In this document: positions 53,329-64,000 of the stretch, in pieces
Layout: each line of letters begins with the position of its first letter
How positions within the stretch are numbered: the stretch's first letter is position 1
DNA from: Myrica gale
Lineage: Eukaryota > Streptophyta > Magnoliopsida > Fagales > Myricaceae
Assembly: GCA_963930655.1 (NCBI GenBank)
Contig: OZ005610.1
Coordinates: forward strand, 23,567,001 to 23,631,000
Direction of reading: 5' to 3'
Length of the DNA stretch: 64,000 nucleotides
Notes under the pieces: generated by a model
Database searches by the model: none
The model's input: the letters and a program-made list of their open reading frames with translations, nothing else
What the model was told of the DNA's origin: nothing
Translations under genes and position numbers: made by a program

Positions 53329-56300
53329 CTATCTCAACTTGGCCCGCTTGGGGACGCTGCTACTAGGACCAGCTCGAGACTTCCCAAAGGCCTTTACCTT
53401 TCTCATTTTTCTCTCCTCCTCACTGTCTGACTCATTCCCTTTCTCTCTATCAGCATTGCTTGCTTCCCTCTCCAACTCTTCCCATGTCTTTCCTTTCTCT
53501 TCCTCCAAATCTGCTTCTGAATCTTCTTCCTCCTCCTCGGCGGACTCTACCAGTGACTCACTTTCAGAAACATCATCCTCTGATTCCGATTCAGGCTCCA
53601 CATCTGACGGCTCATAACCTTTGTCTGAATCCTCAGAATTCTCAGACTCTGAATCAGTAGCTTCCAAATTCAAAAATTCCCAACCGCCTTCATCTATGAA
53701 GTTCTGTGGGTCATCAGTGATCGTCTTCAGTATCTGACGCCACTGTAGATTCAACCTGCTCTCATAATACTTGATGTCTGTCGTGTCGAGCCATTCCTTA
53801 ATGCCATCAAGCGCTGTGGAAGGGATGGAGTCAATCCGAAGAACATCCCGCTTGAAATCCTTGAACACAACCGTCATGTCGAAGTTCTTCTGTCCAAGGC
53901 CAACTCTCTCAAGATTCACAATTTCAATCTCGCTTAGCGTGACAACGAGAAAAGGAGTCTCTATCAGTTCAACAAGGCAGGTGGACGTTGGGACAATAAA
54001 TGCAGAGGATTTGTACGGCACCCCATGGAAGCCAAGCTCTCTCAAGGGCTGATCAAACTCAAGGTCAAGGCCACTAAATTGAGGCTGCCCCCAAAGATTG
54101 TTCACCCGATTCACAAAACTTTGAAAATCCATGTTAATTTTATTCTTCCTGTTCCTCTCCCGCTGCTCTTCTTCAATTTCATCTGGGTCATAGGCAGATC
54201 TCTTTCCACCTCCCAAGGTCTGGACCACATCCATCACCTCAACATAAAACTGTATATCCTTGGTCTTCTTGTTCCCAACCATTATATGGTTGTACAAATG
54301 GAAGTGAACAAGAGTGATCATCTCATTCTCTGCAGGCTGGAAAAATGCATGTTTGATGTTTGCAAACAATATGTCCACTCGATCATCTTGCCTTGTGGTT
54401 GAATAACGAAACCCATTAACATGAGCTTCAAGTGTACCCGGAATCTTTCTTCCACGGCCACTAAAAACAGGACGGATCCAAAGGTCAGGCAACCTAATTG
54501 GCTTAAATCTGTTACCAGCAAGTTGAAGTCTCTCCTGAGTAACTAAAGTTGCCCTCTCAGCTCTCTCAGACTCCCTGGCCACAAAATGCCGGCGAAGTGT
54601 TTTAATAAGCTGTACTATTTCACTTATGTGCCTTGGGTCCTTGGAGCGGTATGAAACCTCTTTCAAATATATAGCCCCTGGGAACTTCAATGAGTTTGCA
54701 TCAGGAGAATTGAAAGGGGTGCCAGGGACATTAAAGATTATTCTGATATAACAACTCCTATTAGTATCCTGCTGGCTGCTAACTGTTCTTATGGTAGCCA
54801 CATGAAAAGGGACCATGCTTCCATAAATAGGCAAAAGAACTGCTTCATTCTTCTGGTCAATCTGAATCATCAAATCTCTTGGAGGAGGGAGATCGTTCAC
54901 ATTTTTATAGGCAACCACGTCTGTTGAAGCCTTCGCAGCAGTACGATTGTCTCCAGTCCCTGTCCCACCACCGGCAAGCCGTCGGGCAGTTTCTTCATTT
55001 TTCTGACGGGCAAGTTCTGCCTGATGCTGTCTTCGGAGTTCCTCCTTAGAGATCTCATGATTATCTGACCTGAGTGTTGTTGTCTTTGACAAAAAGGCAT
55101 CAGTGCCATTGGCCTCGGCTTTAGCTTTTGGCTTCTCTTCTTCTTCTTCCTCGTCCTCATTGAACGAGTAAGCAACATCTTGAACAGCTTTAGAGCTAGC
55201 TAAAGTTACCACCTCTGTCTTTTCATCACTGACAACAACTGTATCAGCAAGCAACAGGGAAAAATTTCGGTTCTTTGTGTTCTTGGTTTCAGTCTGCAAG
55301 TTCTGAAAGCCAAGCGATACATTAAAGACCATGCCTGCTTTCAACACCCAGTCATTTTTGGCATTAAGATTCAACCCTGACTCACGGAATTCAAGACCAA
55401 TTCCTGTCCCAGCAGATTTTGTCAAATTCGCTGCTAACTCCGGAGCTTCCGCCTCAACTACAGAAAGGGCTGCTTGATAAGCAGCGCTGACCCTGTTCCC
55501 AGGCTTCAAGGCACTGATGGCAGCATCATGGGCCTTGAGAAGAACCTCATATGCCCTGCTCTGAAGTTGGGTGGCATCAATCAAGAAAGTTCTGGCAACA
55601 TTGGAGCAGTAACTGTTATACCGAGATCCAATGGCACATATGATTACACTGGCAGAGTCATAGTACAGCAACTCATCATTGCTGGCAGCACTAGGTCTGA
55701 GATCAAATTCCCCACCACTCTGAAAGATAGGAGGATAGCAAATATCAATATTTTCTGCCTTCAGCTTCACACCAGCTCTAGTGGGTTCCAGTATGGCCTT
55801 CTCAGTTTCATCCATCAACGAGGAATGAGTGACTTTCTTTTCCTCATCAATTACATTCTCAAGCTTTGGAACTACAACTTTCTTCATCACATGAGCAGAC
55901 AAGTATGCGGCTTTCTTGACGCACATGATCTCCTCCCTGTCCTTCATAGCAAACAAATCAGACAACACACTGGTTATATCAACAAGCTGGAAATTTGCAT
56001 TCTTCAATTTATCTGCCCACATCTCTACAAGTTTGCCTTCGGGAGTCTCTCTTGCAATGTACCCGACCAGAGGGGCCTGATCACCCTCCATGTTTGCTTG
56101 AGAATGGATAGCACGGAATATAGCATCCATTAGAGCACTTCCATCATCACCCTTTGCCTTCACGTGCATCACAACATCTACACCAACAGCCTCCCTGGCA
56201 GATCTCTTCACAACTTCAAGCAGAGAGGCTTTTTTCTGGCTACATAGGAAATGGATCTGTTTCTTTGTGAAAACCATTATAGTCTCTGGAAACTCATAAC

Positions 56301-56538
56301 CCAGCAACCAGATGTTCAACGCCGAGGACTTGAGGTACCGCAGATCATCTGAAGGTGGTGGTGTTGCAATAGCAAGGACGTCAGAGGATCCCCACAAATC
56401 ACCTTTATTCTCATTCCAATGAGAGTATAGGGACTTCAATCTTGCTGTGAACTTATCCAGATCAATTGTATAAGGGTTTGCTGCTCCACTAACCTTCCCA
56501 TTAGAAGGTTGATCATTTCCATTCCGTTGATCAGCCAT
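53329..56538 (-). CDS. SPT16: SPT16, large subunit of the FACT histone chaperone (copy B)
   Basis: One uninterrupted coding exon, 1069 residues from MADQRNGN at 56538. An in-frame Met 13 codons upstream (56577) is rejected because a splice acceptor (TTGTCCAG before 56565) lies between, so that stretch is intron. Same domain order as copy A: M24-like N-domain, ELRRQHQAELA linker, dimerisation and PH-like middle domains (SAYDPDEIEEEQRER), acidic tail, basic end PKRAKLR. The two proteins are close over their whole length, with differences concentrated in the linker after about residue 490 and in the acidic tail. The 5' leader is unrelated to copy A's: it runs to about 57705 with its own intron and a TATA box at 57733. 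Confidence 0.97.
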   Translation of the reverse strand: MADQRNGNDQPSNGKVSGAANPYTIDLDKFTARLKSLYSHWNENKGDLWGSSDVLAIATPPPSDDLRYLKSSALNIWLLGYEFPETIMVFTKKQIHFLCSQKKASLLEVVKRSAREAVGVDVVMHVKAKGDDGSALMDAIFRAIHSQANMEGDQAPLVGYIARETPEGKLVEMWADKLKNANFQLVDITSVLSDLFAMKDREEIMCVKKAAYLSAHVMKKVVVPKLENVIDEEKKVTHSSLMDETEKAILEPTRAGVKLKAENIDICYPPIFQSGGEFDLRPSAASNDELLYYDSASVIICAIGSRYNSYCSNVARTFLIDATQLQSRAYEVLLKAHDAAISALKPGNRVSAAYQAALSVVEAEAPELAANLTKSAGTGIGLEFRESGLNLNAKNDWVLKAGMVFNVSLGFQNLQTETKNTKNRNFSLLLADTVVVSDEKTEVVTLASSKAVQDVAYSFNEDEEEEEEKPKAKAEANGTDAFLSKTTTLRSDNHEISKEELRRQHQAELARQKNEETARRLAGGGTGTGDNRTAAKASTDVVAYKNVNDLPPPRDLMIQIDQKNEAVLLPIYGSMVPFHVATIRTVSSQQDTNRSCYIRIIFNVPGTPFNSPDANSLKFPGAIYLKEVSYRSKDPRHISEIVQLIKTLRRHFVARESERAERATLVTQERLQLAGNRFKPIRLPDLWIRPVFSGRGRKIPGTLEAHVNGFRYSTTRQDDRVDILFANIKHAFFQPAENEMITLVHFHLYNHIMVGNKKTKDIQFYVEVMDVVQTLGGGKRSAYDPDEIEEEQRERNRKNKINMDFQSFVNRVNNLWGQPQFSGLDLEFDQPLRELGFHGVPYKSSAFIVPTSTCLVELIETPFLVVTLSEIEIVNLERVGLGQKNFDMTVVFKDFKRDVLRIDSIPSTALDGIKEWLDTTDIKYYESRLNLQWRQILKTITDDPQNFIDEGGWEFLNLEATDSESENSEDSDKGYEPSDVEPESESEDDVSESESLVESAEEEEEDSEADLEEEKGKTWEELEREASNADREKGNESDSEEERKMRKVKAFGKSRAGPSSSVPKRAKLR

Positions 56539-56564
56539 TGGAAGTCTTCTGGGTTTACAACTAT

Positions 56565-57705
56565 TCTGGACAACCAAACAACAAATTACACCGAAGAACT
56601 TAAAATTTCAATTCTTAAAGGGAACTAAAGCATGTATTGCGTCCCGAAAAACTGAAAAACCCAGCATCTTATACTGATAAAAATAGGCATAATTTCTGTT
56701 TTCAATCTGATATTTCCAATATTTTAATTGCATATGAAACTGGATTTAGAAGCAAGATAAAATATGAGGATCTTCCAAATATGCCATCAACCCCTAGTAT
56801 TAAAGAAGCAGAAGCAGAAGCATGAGCAGAAAACATACATTTCTCGACCATCACAAAGCTTTCTGATCTATGGTGAAAACCAAATGTTTAAAGCCGCATG
56901 ATACGGGTATTAGAGCAATCTTCAGAACAGAAAATAAAGCTAGTGTTAGGATCTCGCAAATATTGAAGCAATAGTCAAACACTTCAATTAACTTCCAAAA
57001 CGCAAACGGAATTAAATTCAAGAATTAGGGTTTCACTGACTTCCAAAAGCTTAAAAACCACTAAATTCAAGAATGGAAGAAGAAGAATTACATTTCTCCG
57101 ACTTCACAAAGCGGTTCCACGGATCGACAGCTTGAAATTCGAACCCGATTATATCTGAAGTTCGTTTTCTGGAGCTACCAACAATCTTAGATGGAAAGAA
57201 AACGAAGCTAGGGTTAGGTTTAGAACACAGCAAAACCAACCGCCTCAGACCCAATATTATATTCCAGAAAAAAACCAAACTAAATAACACAATCAGAGTT
57301 TCAGCAACTTCAAAACCTCCAGAAAACTACCAGAATCAAAGACAGAACCCGAAGGCTTACATTTGTTAACCTTGACAACGAAGCCTCTAAACAATCTCCG
57401 TATCAAAACCACGAAATTCGACGGAATTAGGGTAGAACTGCGATTTCTGGTGCGACAAAGTTCATATGTTATACTAGAGTTAGGGTTAGGGTTTCGAAGG
57501 GAGCGAAATGCCCGTGTCAGAACCGGGCCCAGAAACCGATGAATAATACTATAAGTGTGAGAAACGCCGACAGGTATCGGAGATTGAAGATTAAAGCGAA
57601 GAGAGGAAGAAAGAAATAAAGAGCGTGGAAGAGATTGAGGCGAAATAATCTACAGATATTAAGAAGAGAAAATTCGAAGAGGAAGAAAGGGGAAAGAGAG
57701 CGTTT
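56565..57705 (-). other. 5' leader and leader intron(s) of SPT16 copy B
   Basis: Between the TATA box at 57733 and the acceptor before 56565. Purine-rich on the minus strand's complement, no coding frame supported. The exact leader donor was not fixed. Confidence 0.4.
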
Positions 57706-57732
57706 GATTTCTAGAGGCCCTAGAAGAGAGGG

Positions 57733-57742
57733 CTATTTATAT
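57733..57742 (-). promoter_or_regulatory. TATA box of SPT16 copy B
   Basis: ATATAAATAG on the minus strand, flanked by C/T-rich sequence, at a distance that fits a start near 57705. Confidence 0.6.
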
Positions 57743-57744
57743 TA

Positions 57745-60700
57745 GGGAACAAGACCGTTGTTTGAATTCCCCTCGGGAAACTGGCTTCGACATTTTTTAG
57801 CCTGCGACGAAAAGAGCCTACGAGATTTCTCAATATGACCAGCCTTTGGGTGATTTGGTCTCGTCATTTGAGGTTTAGTCCGGGGTATTTTGAGGAGTTC
57901 ATGTTTGTCGTATCGCGGCGACATGGATTTGACGGGGGAAGGGCATTGGACTCAGACGATGCCGTTTGAGTGGAAATGTAATCAAATTTCATAAGCCACG
58001 CGTTCTACAACCTTCCCCTTCATCTCGCCTGTTCTCCCTTCTCATTACTCGTGATCGGCGGTGGGAGGAGCTCTTTCTCCTTCCACCGTCCTCCCCTTCA
58101 TAAGCGGAGGCAGGAAGCTGATTAATGAGGGGCAAAAAAATAGTAAAAAAATAATTTAGTTGAAAAAAAAAATTAGGTGTAAAAATTTGTTGTTTTAGGG
58201 AGCGAACCGGGGCAGTGGCCCCAGTTCGCCCCCTGCCTCCGCCGGTGCTCCCCTTTCCTTCTTCTTTCTCATCCTCCTCTTTTGGCTGGTTTCTCCCCTA
58301 TCCCCCCATTTTGGTCTCTCTATGTGCAGGTCTTCAACGCCAAATCCTGTCGTTCCAGGAGGACTTCGGTGGCCACGCAATGCAGGGTAGACATCAGCAG
58401 CTTCAGGTGTTCGACTTCAGCTTCTTCCGGTGGCCGTTGGGCGGTGCGTGGTCTCGCACGAGCGGCCACGCGCAGGCGCATGAGTTCACGTCCCTGCGTC
58501 TGTTTGGATCTGCTGTTTTGGTCTTCGGTGGGGTTACGAGGCTCTGTTTTCTGGCCGATTTCCGACCGGCCAGCGACTTATCTATATTATCTGTGTGTTT
58601 TGTGTTTGTAGTGTTGTGTCTTATGATTTCATTTCTCTGGTTTGTGTTGGGAGGGATCTTGTGGATGTTTGGTTGGTGTGGTGTGTTCATGCAGCATTGT
58701 CGCTCCTCATTTTGTCCCTCCTTTTGTCTGTGTTGGTGTGGATGGGTTGTCGCGGCAATGGGCGTGCGTAGCTTGCTTGCCTTTTCCTCCGGCTTTGGTC
58801 TCCTCCGCGTGTGGCGGAGCTTATGTCGGGTCCTTGTACCCGTTTCAAAAATCTGGGTCTTTTGACCCCCTTGTATGCAGTCTTTGTGGCTATTAGACTT
58901 CAGGCCTTGTGGCAGTTATTGTAAGGTCCTTTGGGATGTTTTGTTTGCTGTTATGGGCTCTCTTGCCCCTGTGCTTTGTACCGGCCTTGATGGCTCCTTT
59001 TTAATCAACACTGTTGTTTCTCCGGTGAAATGAAATCTCATGTTGCTTAGAAAAAAAAAAGTGAAAATGTACTCACTAGTTTGTTCAATTGTTTTGGAGG
59101 CTCAACGATGCCGTTTTCACGGAGATGGCGGGAACTGTATTCCCTTCTTTACATCAGACCATAGTGTTAAAATGTTTGACTGTCAACTTATTATTCTTTT
59201 TTTTTGGTCTCCAGGCAATTTAGTATTGCTAATTATTCCTATATTATATATATATCAGGTTTTCCATGTTTGTAGTAAACTAATAAACACATATTTCCAA
59301 TTAAAATTATATAAAATATAATTCAAATTGCCTTAAAATCACAAATATATATAATAGTCCAAAAAGATTGTGCAGGACAATTCCTAACTATTATAGTGAG
59401 CGATATTTAGTAAGTAAAATTTTAAGAATTTTGGGTTTGTAGGACAAAAAAATTAATTTGATTTTTTAATAATAAAATTGATGAAAAAGTTGAAGAATGT
59501 TTGATTATAAATATTTTTTTTATTGAAGTTGGTTAAAAAGTAAGGAAATAGAAGATTTGATTAATTTTTTTAAATAAAAAAGTAACTGGATTTGTTTTAA
59601 AAAAAGAGTAAGCAGAGAGATATTTGAAGTAGATTTTGTTTAATAAAATATATTGAAGTTACTGTGAAAATGTGTTAAATTTGTGTTAGAATTATGAGAT
59701 TTTAATGTTTGGTTATAAAAATTTTGAGTTTTTGAAGTTTTTTTTCTTAAAAAGATGAAATTATTTAATATCCAAACTCTGAGCACTCAAATTCATAGGA
59801 AATTAAACAGTGGTGTCTCCTTTATTTATTTTTTGAATCAAACCATCAATAATTAGAGAGATTCTCAATCTTTAATCTTGACTATATACTAAGTGATGGG
59901 CAATGATCATAAAATTTTATTTTAATTAATTATCAAATGCAAAATTTATAATTACCCTTTACTACTCTAAACTAGTCTATTACCTCTGTAATTTATACAA
60001 TTTTACCCTCACATTTGTTTGGACCGTCATATATTTGTGAGGAAAATAATATTTATTTTATTCAAAATCGACCAGGCACTGTTGATCTACGCAAAAATTC
60101 ATGTGATTTTCTCACATGTCAACCCATTATATAAATGATTAAAAAAAACCCCATTACTAAAGTTTGCAAACACTAGTGAAGAAAATATTTTGTATAAATA
60201 AAATTACAACAAAAACAAAATAATCGAGTGATTATTTTTGAAGTCACTTTCCCAACTACACTGTTGGTGCGTGCCCCCACATCCATGCCACCACCTAATT
60301 GCTTCCACACCTAACCTTTACATTCCATGATATACCCATTCCCTTTCTTAAAATGCCCACGGCATCCCTTATCTCAAAAAGAGATTATTGATGCAATTAC
60401 TAAACATTTCCGAGGAAATAAAGAGCCAATTGCCAAATTTATCATCCTTAGTTTGCCTATCTTGCATATAGAATTTCTATCTCCTCTTAAGCCTACGTTG
60501 GAGATAGAGTTTTCCACCCACTTATTTATATATTTGACAAATATCTTCACATCGTGCTACGTGTCTAACAGTAAAGGATATTTTTTTTCCACCTATTGAT
60601 GTCTTGGAACATGTTCGTGTTGTAAAAAACTGTAGAATTCTAGTAGAATTGTGAATATTTATGTAAAATAGTGTTTTATAGGTGTTTGTGTCAAAGATAG

Positions 60701-61917
60701 AGAGAGATGATTTGATGTATTTGTTTAATAAAAAATATTGGAATTAAATGAAAAAATATAGAGAGAGAAAATTTGTGTTACATAAAAAATAAAAAGTTGT
60801 TGGAGATTGTGTTAAATGTATTGGTGTTTGTGTTTGAATTCTTAAGATGTTCGGTGATAATTTTGTGAATGGATTTGAATCATAGAAAAATAGGAAACAA
60901 CTTGAAAATGAAGATTACCTTGAATTTTACTAAAGACTTAAAATATAAAAAATTAAGAAAAAGTCATTTTAAGCATTTAAATTATCAATGTAATTTTAAA
61001 TATGGGTTAAAACTATCAATTTTATACATTGAGTTCTCCAACTTTTACAATTAATCAAATTGCTCTGAATTAACATCTAATGAACAAAATCGTTCCACGA
61101 CTCATTTATAACACATATGGTACGAGTTTGATGATTGAATCTTTTTTAACGGTGTTGATAAAATTTGGTAATTTTTAGACTCAAAATGTTAAAAATGGTA
61201 TGACAATATGAAAACCTGTTTGAAATTACTTGAATAGTTTGAGAGCCCAAAAGTGACTTTCTCCAAAAATTTCGAAATCTGGATTTAAAACTAATTTTAT
61301 CAAAAGCACATATATATTAATTATATATTTTTTTCTTTTATAAATCTAAGCTTCTCTATAGGTAGCCAAGCAAACGGGTTGTGAATGCATGACCAACCTA
61401 AATTAGGGGCCTGTTCGTTTGTAAAGAATCCTTAGAATTTTTTGAATTCTTAGGATTCTACAACCAAACATCATTTTTCACACTACATAAATATAACTAC
61501 AACACGCATACCAATAAAATTAACATCACATAAAAATTTTAAAAATACAAAAAATCTTCACAAAACAACTTAATCGAACATCACCTAGATTTTGATATCT
61601 TAAAATGCAAAGTACGGGCAAGTCTCTTTGGATAATAAATAATACTTTTTTTTCTCTAAGTGGATAATAAATAATACACTTCCTCTAATATTGCTGTTAG
61701 TTCTTCGGGATGCATAGCTGGTATTTGGAAATAAATTGGACATTTTTGTCCATCCAAATTTTTTCGCCAGACGACCAACCATCACCCCACCCCACCCCAC
61801 CCCTGCTCTACTTCCACTGTCTCTTGTATATTTTTAGCGGATCGTCTTTCGCTCTGATCACAGGCAACTCCTTCTGCGTCATCTTACTTCCTGCTTCGTA
61901 AAATCCGTCGTCCAAAA
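57745..61917. other. Intergenic between divergent SPT16 copy B and ATP-citrate lyase
   Basis: Apart from the GC-rich block (58200-59050) it is AT-rich. About 60620-60850 carries GTGTTTGTGT and GAGAGAGA motifs like MITE family B, but its ends are unclear. About 61407 begins GGGGCCTGTTCGTTTG, a typical plant MITE-like end, with no partner end found. No gene seen. Confidence 0.4.
58200..59050 (+). mobile_element. Possible poly-A-tailed retroposon fragment, GC-rich
   Basis: A GC-rich stretch with an open frame of 216 codons (58215-58865) of no known family. It ends in a 3'-UTR-like tail (TTGATGGCTCCTTTTTAATC...CTCATGTTGCTTAG) and a run of about 10 A at 59050, as in plant LINE tails. No reverse-transcriptase motif is visible, so the class is uncertain. 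Confidence 0.35.
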
Positions 61918-63679
61918 ATGGCTAGGAAGAAGATCAGAGAGTACGACTCTAAGCGCCTCCTAAAGTATCACCTCAAGCGTCTCGCCAACATCGATCTTCA
62001 GATCAACTCCGCCCAGGTACTCTCGCCTCCCTCCGTTCGATTCCGATGCTTCTAGAATTTTCCGAAATCCATTTCGCTCCAGATCAGTCCTGCTAGCTTG
62101 GAATTTGAAACATTTCTCTTTGAAAGTTCGAATCGAATAAATGGACAAAATTAAAGTGGAAATCAGCGGATATTTTTGTCACGGACTTAAGAAGTTTCTA
62201 AAGTTTTGGGTTTTTTTAATATCCGTTACAAGGGTTTTGCTGCAAATTTGACCGAACTATCAATATTCAATCAATATCTATTCATAATTCATGGATGTAT
62301 GAGTATATGCAGCGATAGTAACTCTTGAGGGGACACGTAGGCTGAACAAGTATGATATCCATTCAAGAAATTCAATATATATAGATAAGAAGTGATCTCT
62401 TTACAAAAGAACATCCACGTAGAATGCATGGTATCTAGAATTTTAGGTGTTAGAGCTTATGTTATCCTCCAAGATATGAAACATATGTTATCTCTAAATG
62501 GTGTTCTTTTATGCAAAATGCTTGAGAAACTGTCTCTTAATTAAAAAACACAAAGGAGAAGGAAAAAGGAAGAACAAGCATATATCTTCGCGAATGGTTG
62601 AGTGATAAGTTAAATATGTTGTGGTATAGGTGACGCAAGCAACGGACTTTGCGGAGCTAACAAATCAAGAACCATGGGTTTCGTCCACCAGGTTGGTTGT
62701 GAAGCCCGACATGTTGTTTGGGAAGCGTGGAAAGAGTGGCCTGGTAGCCCTGAACTTAGATTTAGCTCAAGTTGCTGAGTTTGTGAAAGCTCGGCTTGGT
62801 GTTGAGGTGATGGGTGGTTGCCCTGAACTTACATTTGTTGGATTGTTCAGATTATTGTTTGTGAAATTTTCAATTTGGTGACGTGGGTATTGGATCTTCT
62901 TTAGGTTGAAATGGGTGGCTGTAAAGCACCAATCACTACATTCATTGTTGAGCCGTTTGTTCCTCACGACCAAGAATATTACCTCTCAATAGTCTCTGAC
63001 AGGCTCGGATGCACACTTAGCTTTTCAGAATGTGGCGGTATTGAAATTGAAGAGAACTGGGATAAAGTATGACCATAAAGTTTGTTTTATATCCCCTTTC
63101 TGTCTCTTCACCACCCCCTCCCCCCCCCCCAAAAAAAAAAAACTATCTGTAGTTTTATTACGGTCCTACTATCCTCTTTTAGCTCATGTATGATTAGTGT
63201 TTTTATTATAAAAAAGGGTGGCATGTATTTGATTTTTTCAGGTTAAGACAATATTCCTTCCAACTGAAAAGCCATTGACATTAGAGGCTTGCGCTCCATT
63301 GATTGCTACACTGCCTTTGGAGGTGAGGTTAGGTTACCTTTTCTTTTTTATGATTGGATTTCCTAGTTGTAATGAATTCTATAACTCATTGCAAAGTCCA
63401 CTTTCAAAATGCACCTGTATGATGTATGTAACTCTTATGCTTAAGGTGACCAGTTGAGAGGTTTCCTCTGGATTCTTGTGACACCCTTAATGCCCTTGTG
63501 TGTTATTTAATCTCCCTGATTCTCAAATTTCTCGTTCTTACTCATTTTCTCTATCCTGGTTGTTTTATTGTTAGTTTCATTCTCTTTTGCTATTGGTTTG
63601 TGCTAATTGTAATTTTGTTTAACTTAGATTCGGGGAAAAATTGCCGACTTCATAATGGGCGTGTTTAATGTATTTCAAG
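61918..63679 (+). CDS. ATP-citrate lyase subunit A (ACLA), 5' part, runs off the window
   Basis: Five exons seen: 61918-62016, 62630-62806, 62905-63066, 63242-63322, 63628-63679; all in phase, the last ending one base into a codon. ACLA, with subunit B, makes cytosolic acetyl-CoA and oxaloacetate from citrate, CoA and ATP. The protein starts [16 protein letters not shown], with the ATP-grasp-type N-terminal part following: [19 protein letters not shown] near residues 48-66, then [13 protein letters not shown] and [13 protein letters not shown]. Plant ACLA is about 423 residues; about 190 are encoded here. 63680-64000 is intron, so the remaining exons lie to the right of the window. Confidence 0.96.
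63117..63141 (+). repeat. C-run followed by A-run in an ACLA intron
   Basis: About 12 C followed by about 12 A, as at 7511 and 32848. Confidence 0.85.
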
Positions 63680-64000
63680 GTAAGCACAGTCTATAAATGT
63701 AGAAAACTCCTTGCACTGCCACATTGAAAAGACTTGAGATAGAACATGATTTCTGGAAAAGGTTTATGACTCCATCTGACTTCTATTCATATATGTATTT
63801 ATATGCAAGATCATGTGGTGATCTTAATCAGAAACGGATTTGATTTTTACTAGTATCTTAAAGTTGTATAGCTGCTTGAATATTGATGCTTTCTGTCAAA
63901 AAGGGAGCGAATTTCTGTTATGAATGAAAGAGAAGATCTATTTTTTGTTGAACCTTTTGGTTGTCTTACTTTTGACTAGAAAATCTTCTTAACAATGGTG

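Noticed and set aside
56539-56577. Upstream in-frame Met that would extend SPT16 copy B by 13 residues
   Set aside because: A strong splice acceptor lies inside the extension, and copy A starts at the equivalent of the downstream Met.

Overview
This window is nuclear DNA from a flowering plant, most likely a eudicot. Genes are split by short AT-rich introns with GT-AG borders. The proteins are plant families (pectin-degrading polygalacturonase, PDR-type ABCG transporter, shaggy-like kinase, two-subunit-type ATP-citrate lyase). Gene-poor stretches are packed with foldback MITEs, tRNA-derived SINEs and LINE debris. Species cannot be named from the sequence.

Layout: (1) 1-254, LINE remnant. (2) 988-3003 (-), polygalacturonase, 5 exons. 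(3) 8123-15390 (+), full-size ABCG/PDR-type transporter, 11 exons, with degenerate ATP-binding motifs and a PDZ-like insert. (4) 16305-17712 (-), U11/U12 snRNP 20K-like zinc-finger protein, 5 exons. (5) 20361-24045 (-), GSK3/shaggy-like kinase, 12 coding exons, with a 5'-leader intron and a SINE in a coding intron. (6) 25.5-33.1 kb, gene-empty and MITE-rich. (7) 33108-40476 (-), SEC24 COPII coat subunit, 12 coding exons, with one GC-AG intron and a second SINE. (8) 40.76-48.0 kb, a large inverted repeat between SEC24 and the first SPT16 gene. (9) 48909-52124 (+) and 53329-56538 (-), two tail-to-tail SPT16 genes with uninterrupted coding regions. (10) 61918 to the right edge (+), the first five exons of ATP-citrate lyase subunit A.

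Exon joins were worked out by hand. Reading phase closes for every complete gene: predicted lengths are 451 (polygalacturonase), 1567 (ABCG), 154 (U11/U12-20K), 409 (GSK3), 1032 (SEC24), 1071 and 1069 (SPT16) residues. The genes belong to unrelated housekeeping or cell-wall functions and do not form a pathway.

The most unusual observations are: the ABCG protein, whose two ATP sites both look damaged although its reading frame is intact, and which carries a PDZ-like domain before its first membrane block; one 5'-leader/promoter module (leader exon end, splice donor and intron start) present in sense orientation upstream of three unrelated genes (GSK3, SEC24, SPT16); the 2.4-2.9 kb inverted repeat that supplies two of those copies, with two MITE insertions in one arm and matching empty sites in the other; and a near-perfect 280-bp-arm hairpin in the presumed leader intron of SPT16.
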